From the NCBI GenBank assembly GCA_024743015.1, contig JANSXJ010000157.1, positions 1 to 8,031 of the forward strand: a stretch of DNA of 8,031 nucleotides, written 5' to 3'. The notes below the pieces were generated by a model. That model did not search any database. It saw only the letters and a program-made list of their open reading frames with translations, and was not told the DNA's origin. The number at the start of each line of letters is the position of its first letter. The stretch's first letter is position 1. A program made the translations under genes and the position numbers. This document shows, piece by piece, positions 1-6,544 of this stretch. The stretch is from Hyphomonas sp. (GTDB lineage: Bacteria; Pseudomonadota; Alphaproteobacteria; Caulobacterales; Hyphomonadaceae).

Positions 1-734
1 CCGCCGATATATTCGTGGGATAGAGACCAGCTATTGCCTATTCGCTCTAAAAACTCCCACGCGCCAATCAAGCCGATATAAAAAACGCACATTGCCATCA
101 GACCAAGAATGCCCGTCAGCACCTGTTTGCGTGGCGCTTTGACACCTGATTCTGTAGCTTCTACGGGGTCTGAGCTTCGTTCGGGTAGCCATGCAATGCA
201 GAGCAAGACTAAAATAGATGTTATCATAAGCACGCATGGAATCGCCCACAGCCCCAATGCTGGCGTCAAAAATACCGGAAGAGAATAAGCAACGAGCGCC
301 GAGACCGCCACTTGAAGCGCGATCGCGATTGCAAAAGCGCGCTCGGGCGTACTCGACAAGCTGAGTGCGGCGAGCGCCGGAGAGTAGAGCGCGCCCATCA
401 CAAAGCCGAGCAAGGCAAGAATCATCGTCAACTGCATATGCCCGGCGATAAAGGGGAGGAATGCGCTGATTAGAATGGTAGCGATCGCCATTACAATAAT
501 GACCAAACGCCAGGATAAACGGTTCACCCAATAAACGGCAGAAAACACCGCTATCAAGCTTCCAAAAAAGATCGCTGATGCAATCGCCGAAAGTTGGGAC
601 TCGTCGAGTGCGCGTGTCTCAGCCAGACCTCCGAGCAGAACCGGCATCGCATTGAACAACATCGCCCCGATTGATGAGACCAGGCAGGTGGTAATTAGGA
701 CGGGAAATTTCTCTACGGTATTAGAATCACTCAA
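1..734 (-). CDS. MFS transporter, N-terminal part (runs off the left edge)
   Basis: An inner-membrane transporter of the major facilitator superfamily, judged from its hydrophobicity pattern. Only residues 1-244 are in the window; a full member has about 400. About seven hydrophobic helices are visible, at residues 11-31, 46-70, 76-96, 102-124, 132-152, 160-182 and 205-227. A polar linker at 184-204 lies between helices 6 and 7, as in the usual 6+6 layout. I chose the TTG at 734-732 because a GGAGG lies 8 bases upstream and the frame has no ATG between it and the TAA stop upstream. An ATG further upstream is in another frame and meets a stop at once. The gene diverges from the guanidino-enzyme gene at 917, so the two may share control. 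Substrate and direction of transport are not evident. A competing open frame at 31-531 on the same strand is an out-of-frame shadow without membrane character. Confidence 0.85.
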   Translation of the reverse strand, partial: MSDSNTVEKFPVLITTCLVSSIGAMLFNAMPVLLGGLAETRALDESQLSAIASAIFFGSLIAVFSAVYWVNRLSWRLVIIVMAIATILISAFLPFIAGHMQLTMILALLGFVMGALYSPALAALSLSSTPERAFAIAIALQVAVSALVAYSLPVFLTPALGLWAIPCVLMITSILVLLCIAWLPERSSDPVEATESGVKAPRKQVLTGILGLMAMCVFYIGLIGAWEFLERIGNSWSLSHEYIG

Positions 735-916
735 ACCGATTTCCTCCGCATTCTCGGACGTTATTTACCATCAATAGCGACCAAAACGGCAAGCTGACTG
801 TTACAAACGGCCAAAAAAGGCTCCTGTTTGGCAATAGATCTGTCCGTTTTCGACAGAACGTACAAACTTAATGATGGCTACGATCTCACCAGGCTATGCA
901 TTGAAAGGAACTGGTC
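735..916. promoter_or_regulatory. Divergent intergenic region with repeated AAACGG motifs and two hyphenated inverted repeats
   Basis: This 182-base gap separates two divergently read genes and must hold both promoters. AAACGGC occurs at 784-790 and again at 805-811, exactly 21 bases (two helical turns) apart. The inverted form CCGTTTT is at 844-850. Two hyphenated inverted repeats are visible: GCCAAA (810-815) with TTTGGC (827-832), and CTGTC (840-844) with GACAG (852-856). The ribosome binding sites are GGAGG before the TTG at 734 and AAAGGA at 904-909 before the ATG at 917. I see no convincing -35/-10 pair. The repeats could be an operator for a shared regulator, but they are short and may be chance. 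Confidence 0.3.
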
Positions 917-1846
917 ATGAGCGTCGCATTGTCAGCCGAACCCGGCTTCACATTAAAAGGTCGGCGCCCTGATGGTGGCACGCCACGTTTAAATCGCTGG
1001 GGATTCCGTAATGAAACGGACAAGCTCACCGATGTCCTGCTCGGCCCTGCTGATAACCTATTTCACCGCGCAACCAGTTCCTTATCACGCAAGTATCTCC
1101 GTGATGCCCCATGCGATCTGAAAGTTGCGCGAGCACAGCACGACGAGTTGATTGCGGCCTATCAGCATTTTGGCGTCGATGTTCATATGCTAAAGGGGTC
1201 CTCTGAACTGACCATGCAAGTCTATGCGCGCGACTCCAGTGTCATGACACCATACGGCCCCTTTATCACTGCATTGGCTCAGTGGTGGCGACGCGGCGAA
1301 AACTACGCAGCGATTGAACTCTATCAACGGCTCGGTATTCCAATCTATGATATGGTCACCGCCGGAACCTTTGAGGGGGGCGACTTTGTCATTATCGACG
1401 ATCGAACTGTGTTGATCGGATGCGGTGGCGCTCGCACTCAGGAAGAGGGTGCCTTCCAAGTTGCTAGCTGGTTTAATGCCGAAGGCTGGGAAACCCGGGT
1501 TGCCTTTATCGACGAATATTATGTGCATATCGACTTGATGATTTGCCCGATTGCTGAAGGACTAACAGCGGCATGTCGAACCTGCACCGACCCTGATATT
1601 ATTGCCTGGCTTGAAGGTAAAGGGCATGAGATTATCGACGTTCCGTTCCAGGATACGATGGACCTGGGATGCAATGTCATGTCGCTCGGAGGTGACCGTG
1701 TCATCGCCCCAAAATCCTCAACTGCTTTGATTGAACAGCTCAAGGCCCGGGGCTTCGAAGTTGCGGAAGTTGATATGAGTGAAATCTCGAAGACCGGTGG
1801 TGGTATTCATTGTATGGCCCAGGCGCTTCGGCGTGTCCCCACATAA
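917..1846 (+). CDS. Arginine deiminase / dimethylargininase / amidinotransferase-fold enzyme
   Basis: A 309-residue soluble enzyme of the guanidino-group-modifying superfamily (five-bladed beta/alpha propeller), which attacks guanidines through a covalent thiol intermediate. The catalytic signature is complete. YARDSS at 103-108 supplies the substrate-binding Asp; EGGD at 153-156 is the family hallmark; HID at 204-206 gives the catalytic His-Asp; GGGIHCM at 294-300 puts the nucleophile at Cys299. A second motif, CNVMSLGGDRVI at 252-263, matches the strand before the last blade. Length fits dimethylargininase-like or free-standing deiminase members and is shorter than the roughly 400 residues of classical ArcA. 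The ATG at 917 has AAAGGA about seven bases upstream. It diverges from the MFS gene and precedes the acyl-CoA synthetase on the same strand. Superfamily membership is secure. Whether it deiminates arginine, hydrolyses methylarginine, transfers an amidino group or acts on another guanidine is not resolvable from motifs alone. Confidence 0.88.
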   Translation: MSVALSAEPGFTLKGRRPDGGTPRLNRWGFRNETDKLTDVLLGPADNLFHRATSSLSRKYLRDAPCDLKVARAQHDELIAAYQHFGVDVHMLKGSSELTMQVYARDSSVMTPYGPFITALAQWWRRGENYAAIELYQRLGIPIYDMVTAGTFEGGDFVIIDDRTVLIGCGGARTQEEGAFQVASWFNAEGWETRVAFIDEYYVHIDLMICPIAEGLTAACRTCTDPDIIAWLEGKGHEIIDVPFQDTMDLGCNVMSLGGDRVIAPKSSTALIEQLKARGFEVAEVDMSEISKTGGGIHCMAQALRRVPT

Positions 1847-2100
1847 TCGGGCACCGTTATCTTTGACAGGATTCGCCAACGAAAAGTCAGCTTCAAATCA
1901 TCACCTGAAAATATCCCGCTCGTTGCGAAAAAGTAGTATCGGCTTTCGGCTTCCTTGCGAAACATAGAAGACCATCGCCGCGAATGCAGGAGAAACAGCC
2001 ATCACAAAAGCGATGGCCTCTGGTTCGACCGCTTCGGTTCGATCTCCGCAAGTGAGGTTCCGATCATAGCGAGCGTCTTAGCCAATCTGGAGATCATTAT
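1847..2100. other. Intergenic gap with a small hairpin and a GGTTCGA direct repeat
   Basis: These 254 bases between the guanidino enzyme and the acyl-CoA synthetase show no coding character of their own. A 6-base stem, GCCATC (1998-2003) with GATGGC (2012-2017), encloses an 8-base loop but has no T-run after it, so it is a poor intrinsic terminator. GGTTCGA occurs at 2022-2028 and 2036-2042. GGAG at 2089-2092 is the ribosome binding site for the ATG at 2101. The length suggests that the downstream gene has its own promoter, but I could not place one. A TTGACA at 1863-1868 lacks a matching -10 element. Confidence 0.4.
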
Positions 2101-3777
2101 ATGATAAAACTAGCTGAATACAGCGCTCCCAAAGTCGATTTACTCGATACGACCATTGGTGCTCACCTAGATAAAATCGTAGCGGATGATCCAAACCATC
2201 TAGCGATCGTCATGCCACATCAAGGCATTAAGTGGACTTATGGCAGATTTAACGACGAGATTGATCGGCTCGCAAAGGGGTTCCTGGCGATTGGAATCTC
2301 TCCGGGTGACCGAGTTGGAATTTGGTCGCCAAATCGGATTGAATGGGTGCTCACACAATTCGCGACCGCCAAAATTGGTGCAATCATGGTGTGCATCAAT
2401 CCGGCTTACCGACTCTATGAGCTGGAGTACGCGTTGAACAAAGTAGGCTGCAAAGCGATCGTATCGGCAGAAGCGTTCAAAACAAGCCAGTATCTAGACA
2501 TGCTTTCTGAGTTGGCCCCCGAACTCAGCTCCTGCGCGCCGGGAGAACTCAAAGCCAATAAACTTCCACACTTGAAGACAATCATTCGAATGGGTAACGG
2601 CAAATCGCCGAGCATGTTCAATTTTGATGACATCCCGAAGCTTGGCGATGGTTGCTCTCCTGACCAACTAAAAGCGACCGCTAAATCGCTCCGGCCAGAC
2701 GACAGCATAAACATTCAATTCACTAGCGGTACGACTGGCGTGCCCAAGGGTGCGACGCTGACTCATCGAAATATCCTGAACAACGCTTACTTGTCCGGGG
2801 TCAGCATGAGGTTTTCAAAAAACGACAGGCTCTGCATCCCCGTCCCACTCTACCATTGCTTTGGAATGGTATTGGGCACGCTCCTTTGCGTATCTCACGG
2901 TGCCACCATGGTTCTTCCAACAGAGGTCTTTGATCCAGAGTCGTCACTTAAGGCAGTAGCCGAAGAAAAATGTACGGCTCTGCATGGCGTGCCAACGATG
3001 TTCATTGCTGAGCTTGATTTTCCTGGTTTCGAATCGTTCGATCTCTCCAGTTTAAGAACAGGCATCATCGCGGGATCAACCTGTCCGGTTGATCTCATGA
3101 ACAGGTTAATTTCCGATATGGAACTTACGGAAATTGTTATTGGTTATGGCCAAACTGAGTGCAGCCCGATTAACACGATGACGGCGATTGACGACACATT
3201 TGATCAACGTGTTTCGACTGTGGGGCGCGCGCACTTCAACTGGGAACAGAAAATCATACGAGAAGATGGTTCAACTGCAGAAATAGGCGAGCAAGGTGAG
3301 ATCTGCAGTAAGGGGTATGGCGTTATGCTCGGATATTGGGGGGACGAAGAGCGAACTCGAGAGACCATTGATGAAGAAGGGTTTCTCCACTCAGGGGACC
3401 TCGGAGAGATGGATGCCGATGGCTATGTCAAAGTTACCGGTAGGATCAAGGACATGATTATTCGCGGCGGCGAAAACGTCTATCCGCGGGAAGTCGAAGA
3501 GTTCCTATACACCCATCCGGAGATCGCGGAAGTTCAGGTGTTTGGAATCCCTGATGCGAAGTATGGCGAGCAGGTCTGCGCCTGGGTCCAGTTGCGGCCT
3601 GGTGCGACGCTCAGCCCAGAAGCGGTTAGAGAATATTGCCAAGGTCAGATTACGCATTTCAAAGTGCCTAAGCATGTTCGCATCGTCGATGAGTTCCCGA
3701 TGACCGTAACTGGCAAGATGCAGAAGTTCGTTATGCGAGATCAAATGCAAGAGCTTTTGGATACAGACGAGCGATGA
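2101..3777 (+). CDS. AMP-forming acyl-CoA synthetase (AMP-binding family, ACSF2-like)
   Basis: Activates a carboxylic acid with ATP to an acyl-adenylate and transfers it to coenzyme A; cytoplasmic. All core adenylation motifs are present. The phosphate-binding loop TSGTTGVPKG is at 208-217, YGQTE at 349-353, SGD at 431-433 (ribose-binding Asp433), and the hinge RIKDMIIRGGENVYP at 448-462. The C-terminal catalytic lysine is K539 in TVTGKMQK. The 558-residue length and the tail sequence fit the medium-chain / ACSF2-type acyl-CoA synthetases used in fatty or aromatic acid catabolism; this sub-family call is from memory of the family. The ATG at 2101 has GGAG eight bases upstream. It lies on the same strand as the guanidino enzyme with a 254-base gap, so a shared pathway is possible but unproven. 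The acid it uses cannot be read from the sequence. It appears intact, without frameshift or missing residues. Confidence 0.94.
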   Translation: MIKLAEYSAPKVDLLDTTIGAHLDKIVADDPNHLAIVMPHQGIKWTYGRFNDEIDRLAKGFLAIGISPGDRVGIWSPNRIEWVLTQFATAKIGAIMVCINPAYRLYELEYALNKVGCKAIVSAEAFKTSQYLDMLSELAPELSSCAPGELKANKLPHLKTIIRMGNGKSPSMFNFDDIPKLGDGCSPDQLKATAKSLRPDDSINIQFTSGTTGVPKGATLTHRNILNNAYLSGVSMRFSKNDRLCIPVPLYHCFGMVLGTLLCVSHGATMVLPTEVFDPESSLKAVAEEKCTALHGVPTMFIAELDFPGFESFDLSSLRTGIIAGSTCPVDLMNRLISDMELTEIVIGYGQTECSPINTMTAIDDTFDQRVSTVGRAHFNWEQKIIREDGSTAEIGEQGEICSKGYGVMLGYWGDEERTRETIDEEGFLHSGDLGEMDADGYVKVTGRIKDMIIRGGENVYPREVEEFLYTHPEIAEVQVFGIPDAKYGEQVCAWVQLRPGATLSPEAVREYCQGQITHFKVPKHVRIVDEFPMTVTGKMQKFVMRDQMQELLDTDER

Positions 3778-3905
3778 ACTTCGAGTTGACTCAGTTGACG
3801 GTTTACAGACTTCTGATGCCGCGTTGTTTTCCCCAATTGTTTCTGGAAAAATGAATGCCTCAGCCATCTTGAATAGTGAGAAAGCGGCGGCACTAATGGG
3901 TTCGG

Positions 3906-3968
3906 CTGGTTAGACACTCGGAATAGAATACCCTTGAAAAACAATGCGCTAAAAATTCCTGGTTAGAC
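3906..3968. repeat. Direct repeat CTGGTTAGAC, two copies 53 bases apart
   Basis: Perfect 10-base copies lie at 3906-3915 and 3959-3968, and both continue with similar CT-rich bases. The second copy lies inside the spacer of the inverted repeat at 3934-3989. A pair this close could be a target-site duplication of a lost small insertion, or binding sites, or chance. No function is claimed. Confidence 0.35.
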
Positions 3969-3989
3969 TCCTCAAGCCATTGTTTTCAA
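3934..3989. repeat. Imperfect inverted repeat, 12-13 base arms
   Basis: TTGAAAAACAATG at 3934-3946 and CATTGTTTTCAA at 3978-3989 are reverse complements except for one extra A in the left arm. The 31-base spacer contains one copy of the CTGGTTAGAC repeat. The structure could fold in RNA as a transcription end for the acyl-CoA synthetase. It could also be the paired ends or core of a small miniature element. The A/T-rich stem and lack of a T-run make a classical terminator less likely. Confidence 0.4.
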
Positions 3990-4001
3990 TCAAATAATCC
4001 A

Positions 4002-4019
4002 CCCCCTTCCTCTCCGCCA
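4002..4019 (+). other. Segment resembling the 3' end of tRNA-Ser (possible attachment-site remnant)
   Basis: The stretch ends in CCTCTCCGCCA (4009-4019), which is how bacterial serine tRNAs commonly end: the 3' acceptor strand, discriminator G and CCA. Upstream bases do not form a T-loop or the rest of a tRNA, so this is at most a fragment. Such fragments are left when an element integrates into the 3' end of a tRNA gene. If so, the intact tRNA-Ser should lie elsewhere, on the far side of the element. The match is short and could be chance in a C-rich run. Confidence 0.3.
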
Positions 4020-4034
4020 CGCAGTCTGGCTGTT

Positions 4035-4388
4035 TTCCCTAATTTTATAGTCTCCAAAATTACTGCCCTAGTTTCCGGGACTTGTGCGCCAATTTGCCGA
4101 ACAGCTCCGAGGTACTCTCCCTCAAATCGTCTCCGATCGGGCAATTTCGTAGGTCCGTCTCCGTTCGACTAATCGCCGGTCAGGTTTCGCCTTGTTTTCC
4201 CTGCTAACAGGGAAATTACAGGGAATTTTTGACTAACAGCGCGATTTGGCTTCAAATTCTCCGCATAATATATCGTGTATTCAGCAGGTTACGCACTAAA
4301 TTCCCTAGACGAAATAACAGGGAAATTTGCACCCGGAACAGGGATTTCGAGACAGGGAACAGGGAAATCTCGATCTGCGTTCAGGGAA
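4035..4388. repeat. CAGGGAA motif cluster in both orientations beside the recombinase 3' end
   Basis: CAGGGAA or CAGGGAT occurs on the plus strand starting at 4208, 4219, 4318, 4339, 4353, 4360 and 4382. The inverted form TTCCCT(A/G) starts at 4035, 4197 and 4301. The copies at 4196-4203 and 4208-4215 form a perfect 8-base inverted repeat with a CTAA loop. In the right-hand group the start-to-start spacings are 21, 14, 7 and 22 bases, close to multiples of seven. The last copy ends seven bases before the recombinase stop codon. I recall similar motif clusters next to related alphaproteobacterial recombinases, so this is probably part of the element: recombinase binding sites, an attachment region, or a terminal repeat. 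Weak asparagine/arginine-rich open frames over it are by-products of the repeat. Confidence 0.6.
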
Positions 4389-4394
4389 TGGAGA

Positions 4395-5915
4395 TCATCC
4401 CAAAAACAGAGAATCTTGGTTGCGCCAGGTGGCTGGGATTTGAGTTTTCGAAAGCTGATACGCCGATAAGTCTGGACGCTGCTTGCCACCGAGGATCGCG
4501 TTCAAGATCTTAGGCGACAGATACGCCAGATCCATATTGTGCGTGATGTACTCAGGTGTGACATTTTCCTGGTCCGCAATGGCCGAGATGGACTGCCCAG
4601 ATTTGATTTTTCGGATCCACTCATTGGCACGCAAGATCCGGCGGATCAGAATAAAATCCTTAGTCCGGTTTTCATTCGCATTGAGCACGATCTTGGTTTC
4701 GACCCCGCGGCGGCGCAAGGTAAATGAAGCTGTGATTTCGGCGTGTGGCTCAAGCAATTCGACCTGCAAATGTGCTTCATGGATTCGCACACGCTTGATG
4801 AGTTTCGTCAGATCGCTTTCTGAGGGATCCGATTGGCCTGATCGTGCGAGCTGATGGCGAAGCTCGGTATCGGATTTCATGGCCTGGATTACAGCGTGCT
4901 CCAATTCTGATGCCGGCATTCGCCACGCGTCTTCGCCGCTCGCTGCACCTTGCTTGACGTAGTATCGATATCGACGCCCCGACTTTGACGCATGCGTTGC
5001 TGTGAACTTTCGTCCTTCCGCATCGAAGATCTTCCCCGCAAGCAGCGATGGATTGCGCGCATTCACTCTCGACTTGCGGGCGACGGCATTGGCGACAAGC
5101 TGAGCCTGGACGTTCTCCCACAATTCATCGTCTATGATCGCCTCATGCAAACCGTCATACAGCTCATCCTTGTGCTGGATCTTTCCGATATAGATCGGGC
5201 TCCGCAGGAGGTGATAGAGTTGTCCGCGCCCGAATGGTTTTCCCTCCACAACTCTGCCTGATCGTAAGGTTCGGGTCTTCGATCGCAGCCCTCGCTCATC
5301 CGCGTAAGACTTGAGCTTTCGAACGCATCCGAGTTCTAAGTAAGCCTGATAAAGCGCTCTGATCGTTTCAGCTTCCGGCACGCAAATGACCAAACCAGTT
5401 TCGGTCTTGTCATACCCAAGCGGCACCAGGCCGCCCATCCACATGCCCTTCTTCTTGGATGCTGCGATCTTATCCCGAATGCGTTCTGCTGTGACCTCTC
5501 GCTCAAACTGGGCAAATGAGAGCAGCATGTTGAGCGTAAGGCGCCCCATACTGGTCGAGGTATTGAATTGTTGCGTGACAGAGACAAAGGACGCACCAGC
5601 TGCATCGAGCCGATCTACCAGTTTCGCAAAGTCAGAAAGTGACCGAGTCAAACGATCGATCTTGTAGACAACGATCATGTCGATCCGTCCTTCATCGACA
5701 TCCGTCATAAGTTGCTGAAGCGCCGCTCGATCCAGGTTACCGCCCGAAGCGCCGCCATCGTCATATTGGATAGGAACGGACTGCCAGCCTGCATGGCTCT
5801 GAGACTTGATATAGGCTTCACAAGCTTCTTTCTGCGCATCGAGAGAATTGAAGGCTTGGTCCAAACCCTCATCCGATGATTTGCGGGTATAGATGGCGCA
5901 GCGCACTCTGGTCAT
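4395..5915 (-). CDS. Large serine recombinase (resolvase/invertase family)
   Basis: A 506-residue site-specific DNA recombinase. The N-terminal resolvase domain (about 1-155) has YTRKSS at 9-14, with Ser13 the expected nucleophile. It also has KIDRLTRS at 85-92 and the long helix from GRLTLNM (124-130) through FEREVTAERIRDKI (137-150). The recombinase domain follows at about 160-280. Next comes a segment in the zinc-ribbon position (PSLLAGKIFDAEGRKF, then GRRYRYYV) that lacks the CxxC pairs of classical members. The C-terminus has a helix-turn-helix-like stretch (SGQSISAIADQENVTPEYI). I prefer the ATG at 5915 to the upstream start at 5948: it overlaps the DUF2924 stop as ATGA, has GGAG upstream, and starts right before the conserved YTRKS strand. 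It is the last gene of the three-gene operon and ends beside the CAGGGAA cluster. Its substrate DNA is unknown: it may move its own element or invert or excise another. Confidence 0.93.
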   Translation of the reverse strand: MTRVRCAIYTRKSSDEGLDQAFNSLDAQKEACEAYIKSQSHAGWQSVPIQYDDGGASGGNLDRAALQQLMTDVDEGRIDMIVVYKIDRLTRSLSDFAKLVDRLDAAGASFVSVTQQFNTSTSMGRLTLNMLLSFAQFEREVTAERIRDKIAASKKKGMWMGGLVPLGYDKTETGLVICVPEAETIRALYQAYLELGCVRKLKSYADERGLRSKTRTLRSGRVVEGKPFGRGQLYHLLRSPIYIGKIQHKDELYDGLHEAIIDDELWENVQAQLVANAVARKSRVNARNPSLLAGKIFDAEGRKFTATHASKSGRRYRYYVKQGAASGEDAWRMPASELEHAVIQAMKSDTELRHQLARSGQSDPSESDLTKLIKRVRIHEAHLQVELLEPHAEITASFTLRRRGVETKIVLNANENRTKDFILIRRILRANEWIRKIKSGQSISAIADQENVTPEYITHNMDLAYLSPKILNAILGGKQRPDLSAYQLSKTQIPATWRNQDSLFLG

Positions 5916-6304
5916 GCCGCCACTCCGAAGAAGCGCGGACCTGACCATTTGGCGCCGGTGATTTCTTTGGCGATGGCTGACAGTGATCGCCAGAACCTCC
6001 CATTCCAGAGATATCCTTCGTCGGTGATATCAACCACGTGCTCACGGCCATTCCACTCGCGCACGAGGCGGGTGCCTGAATTGGCGATAGGTTTATCTTT
6101 CTCCGCGCCGGCAAGCACCCGTTCCAACTTCTTGATGATAGCCGCCCGGGATTGCCCACAGGTTTGCCATTGTAGCTCACAGGTGAGGATCCGGATCATG
6201 GTGACCCTTGCAATCCGAGGCGGCGGCGGTAGGCCGATAATGTCTTCCCAACGTTCTTTCAGATCCTTTCGGGATAGCTCAGCAAGATCGTCTTCCAAGC
6301 TCAT
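5912..6304 (-). CDS. DUF2924 family protein
   Basis: A 130-residue soluble protein matching my memory of DUF2924. The N-terminal half is helical and charged (LAELSRKDLKERW at about 8-20, then IARVTMIRILTCELQW). The C-terminal half carries the recognisable core: RLVREWNGREHVVDI, then GYLWNGRFWRSLSAIA, then EITGAKWSGPRFFG near the end. Biochemical function is not established. The invariable company of a large serine recombinase suggests an accessory DNA-binding or directionality role, which is inference. Its ATG at 6304-6302 overlaps the DUF3489 stop as ATGA, and its own TGA at 5914-5912 overlaps the recombinase ATG in the same way, so all three are likely translationally coupled. It is slightly shorter than the usual 140-160 residues but looks intact. 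Confidence 0.88.
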   Translation of the reverse strand: MSLEDDLAELSRKDLKERWEDIIGLPPPPRIARVTMIRILTCELQWQTCGQSRAAIIKKLERVLAGAEKDKPIANSGTRLVREWNGREHVVDITDEGYLWNGRFWRSLSAIAKEITGAKWSGPRFFGVAA

Positions 6305-6537
6305 GATTTACGAGACCTGATCTTGAAGCGAGCGGCGGACCGTGTGGTCTTAGGGATCCGGTCGATTACATATCCGCGCTTGCGAAGACGCGTGAGCGCG
6401 GCCCGCACCGTATGCGGCTTCCAGACAAGTAGCGCGGTGAGTTGTTCGATGGTTGCGCCTTTGCCTTTCAAGGCTGTGACCAAGGCAGCTTCTTTAGTTC
6501 CATCTGCGGGCGCTTTGAATTTGGTTGGTTCTGACAT
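6301..6537 (-). CDS. DUF3489 family small winged-helix-like protein
   Basis: A 78-residue basic protein. Residues 14-70 read as a winged helix-turn-helix: TKEAALVTALKG, then GATIEQLTALLVWKPHTVRAALTRL, then a basic wing ending in RFKIRSRKS. This is the pattern of DUF3489, a family found upstream of DUF2924 and a serine recombinase. It probably binds DNA and may regulate the operon or act as a recombination cofactor; neither role is shown here. It is the first gene of the operon. The ATG at 6537-6535 is preceded by a purine-rich GAGAGAAGAGA, a weak but adequate ribosome binding site. A two-tier dyad symmetry (6545-6582) begins only eight bases upstream of the start codon, a natural position for autoregulation. 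Confidence 0.85.
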   Translation of the reverse strand: MSEPTKFKAPADGTKEAALVTALKGKGATIEQLTALLVWKPHTVRAALTRLRKRGYVIDRIPKTTRSAARFKIRSRKS

Positions 6538-6544
6538 TCTCTTC

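Larger units (their letters stand above)
3778..4394. other. Gene-free boundary region between metabolic block and recombinase cassette
   Basis: I find no credible gene in these 617 bases. Open frames here are short, with low-complexity or arginine- and asparagine-rich translations that follow from the repeats. The stretch holds AGTTGAC twice (3784-3790 and 3793-3799), a direct repeat and a long inverted repeat (3906-3989), a serine-tRNA-end-like segment (4002-4019), and the CAGGGAA cluster (4035-4388). I see no strong intrinsic terminator with a T-run directly after the acyl-CoA synthetase. The concentration of repeats fits the edge of an integrated element or a junction of several insertions. 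Confidence 0.5.

Noticed and set aside
31..531. 166-residue minus-strand open frame at the left edge
   Set aside because: It is out of frame with the clearly membrane-spanning MFS translation from 734 on the same strand, and its residues are arginine-rich with no family resemblance.
1779..1967. 62-residue plus-strand open frame crossing the end of the guanidino-enzyme gene
   Set aside because: Starts inside the real gene in another frame, has no ribosome binding site and no protein-like features.
2022..2042. GGTTCGA copies resembling a tRNA T-loop
   Set aside because: No acceptor, D or anticodon arms can be built around them, so there is no tRNA gene here.
4229..4257. Promoter-like TTGACT, 17-base spacer, TCAAAT on the plus strand
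   Set aside because: The match is fair but it would transcribe only the repeat cluster and the antisense of the recombinase; a chance match in A/T-rich DNA is as likely.
4229..4513. Plus-strand open frame of 94 residues over the CAGGGAA cluster
   Set aside because: Its NRE/NRD-type residues come directly from the repeated CAGGGAA motif, and it runs antisense into the recombinase; no ribosome binding site is evident.
5916..5948. Eleven-residue N-terminal extension of the recombinase
   Set aside because: The ATG at 5915 overlaps the preceding stop as ATGA, has GGAG upstream, and places the conserved YTRKS strand near the N-terminus as in the family.
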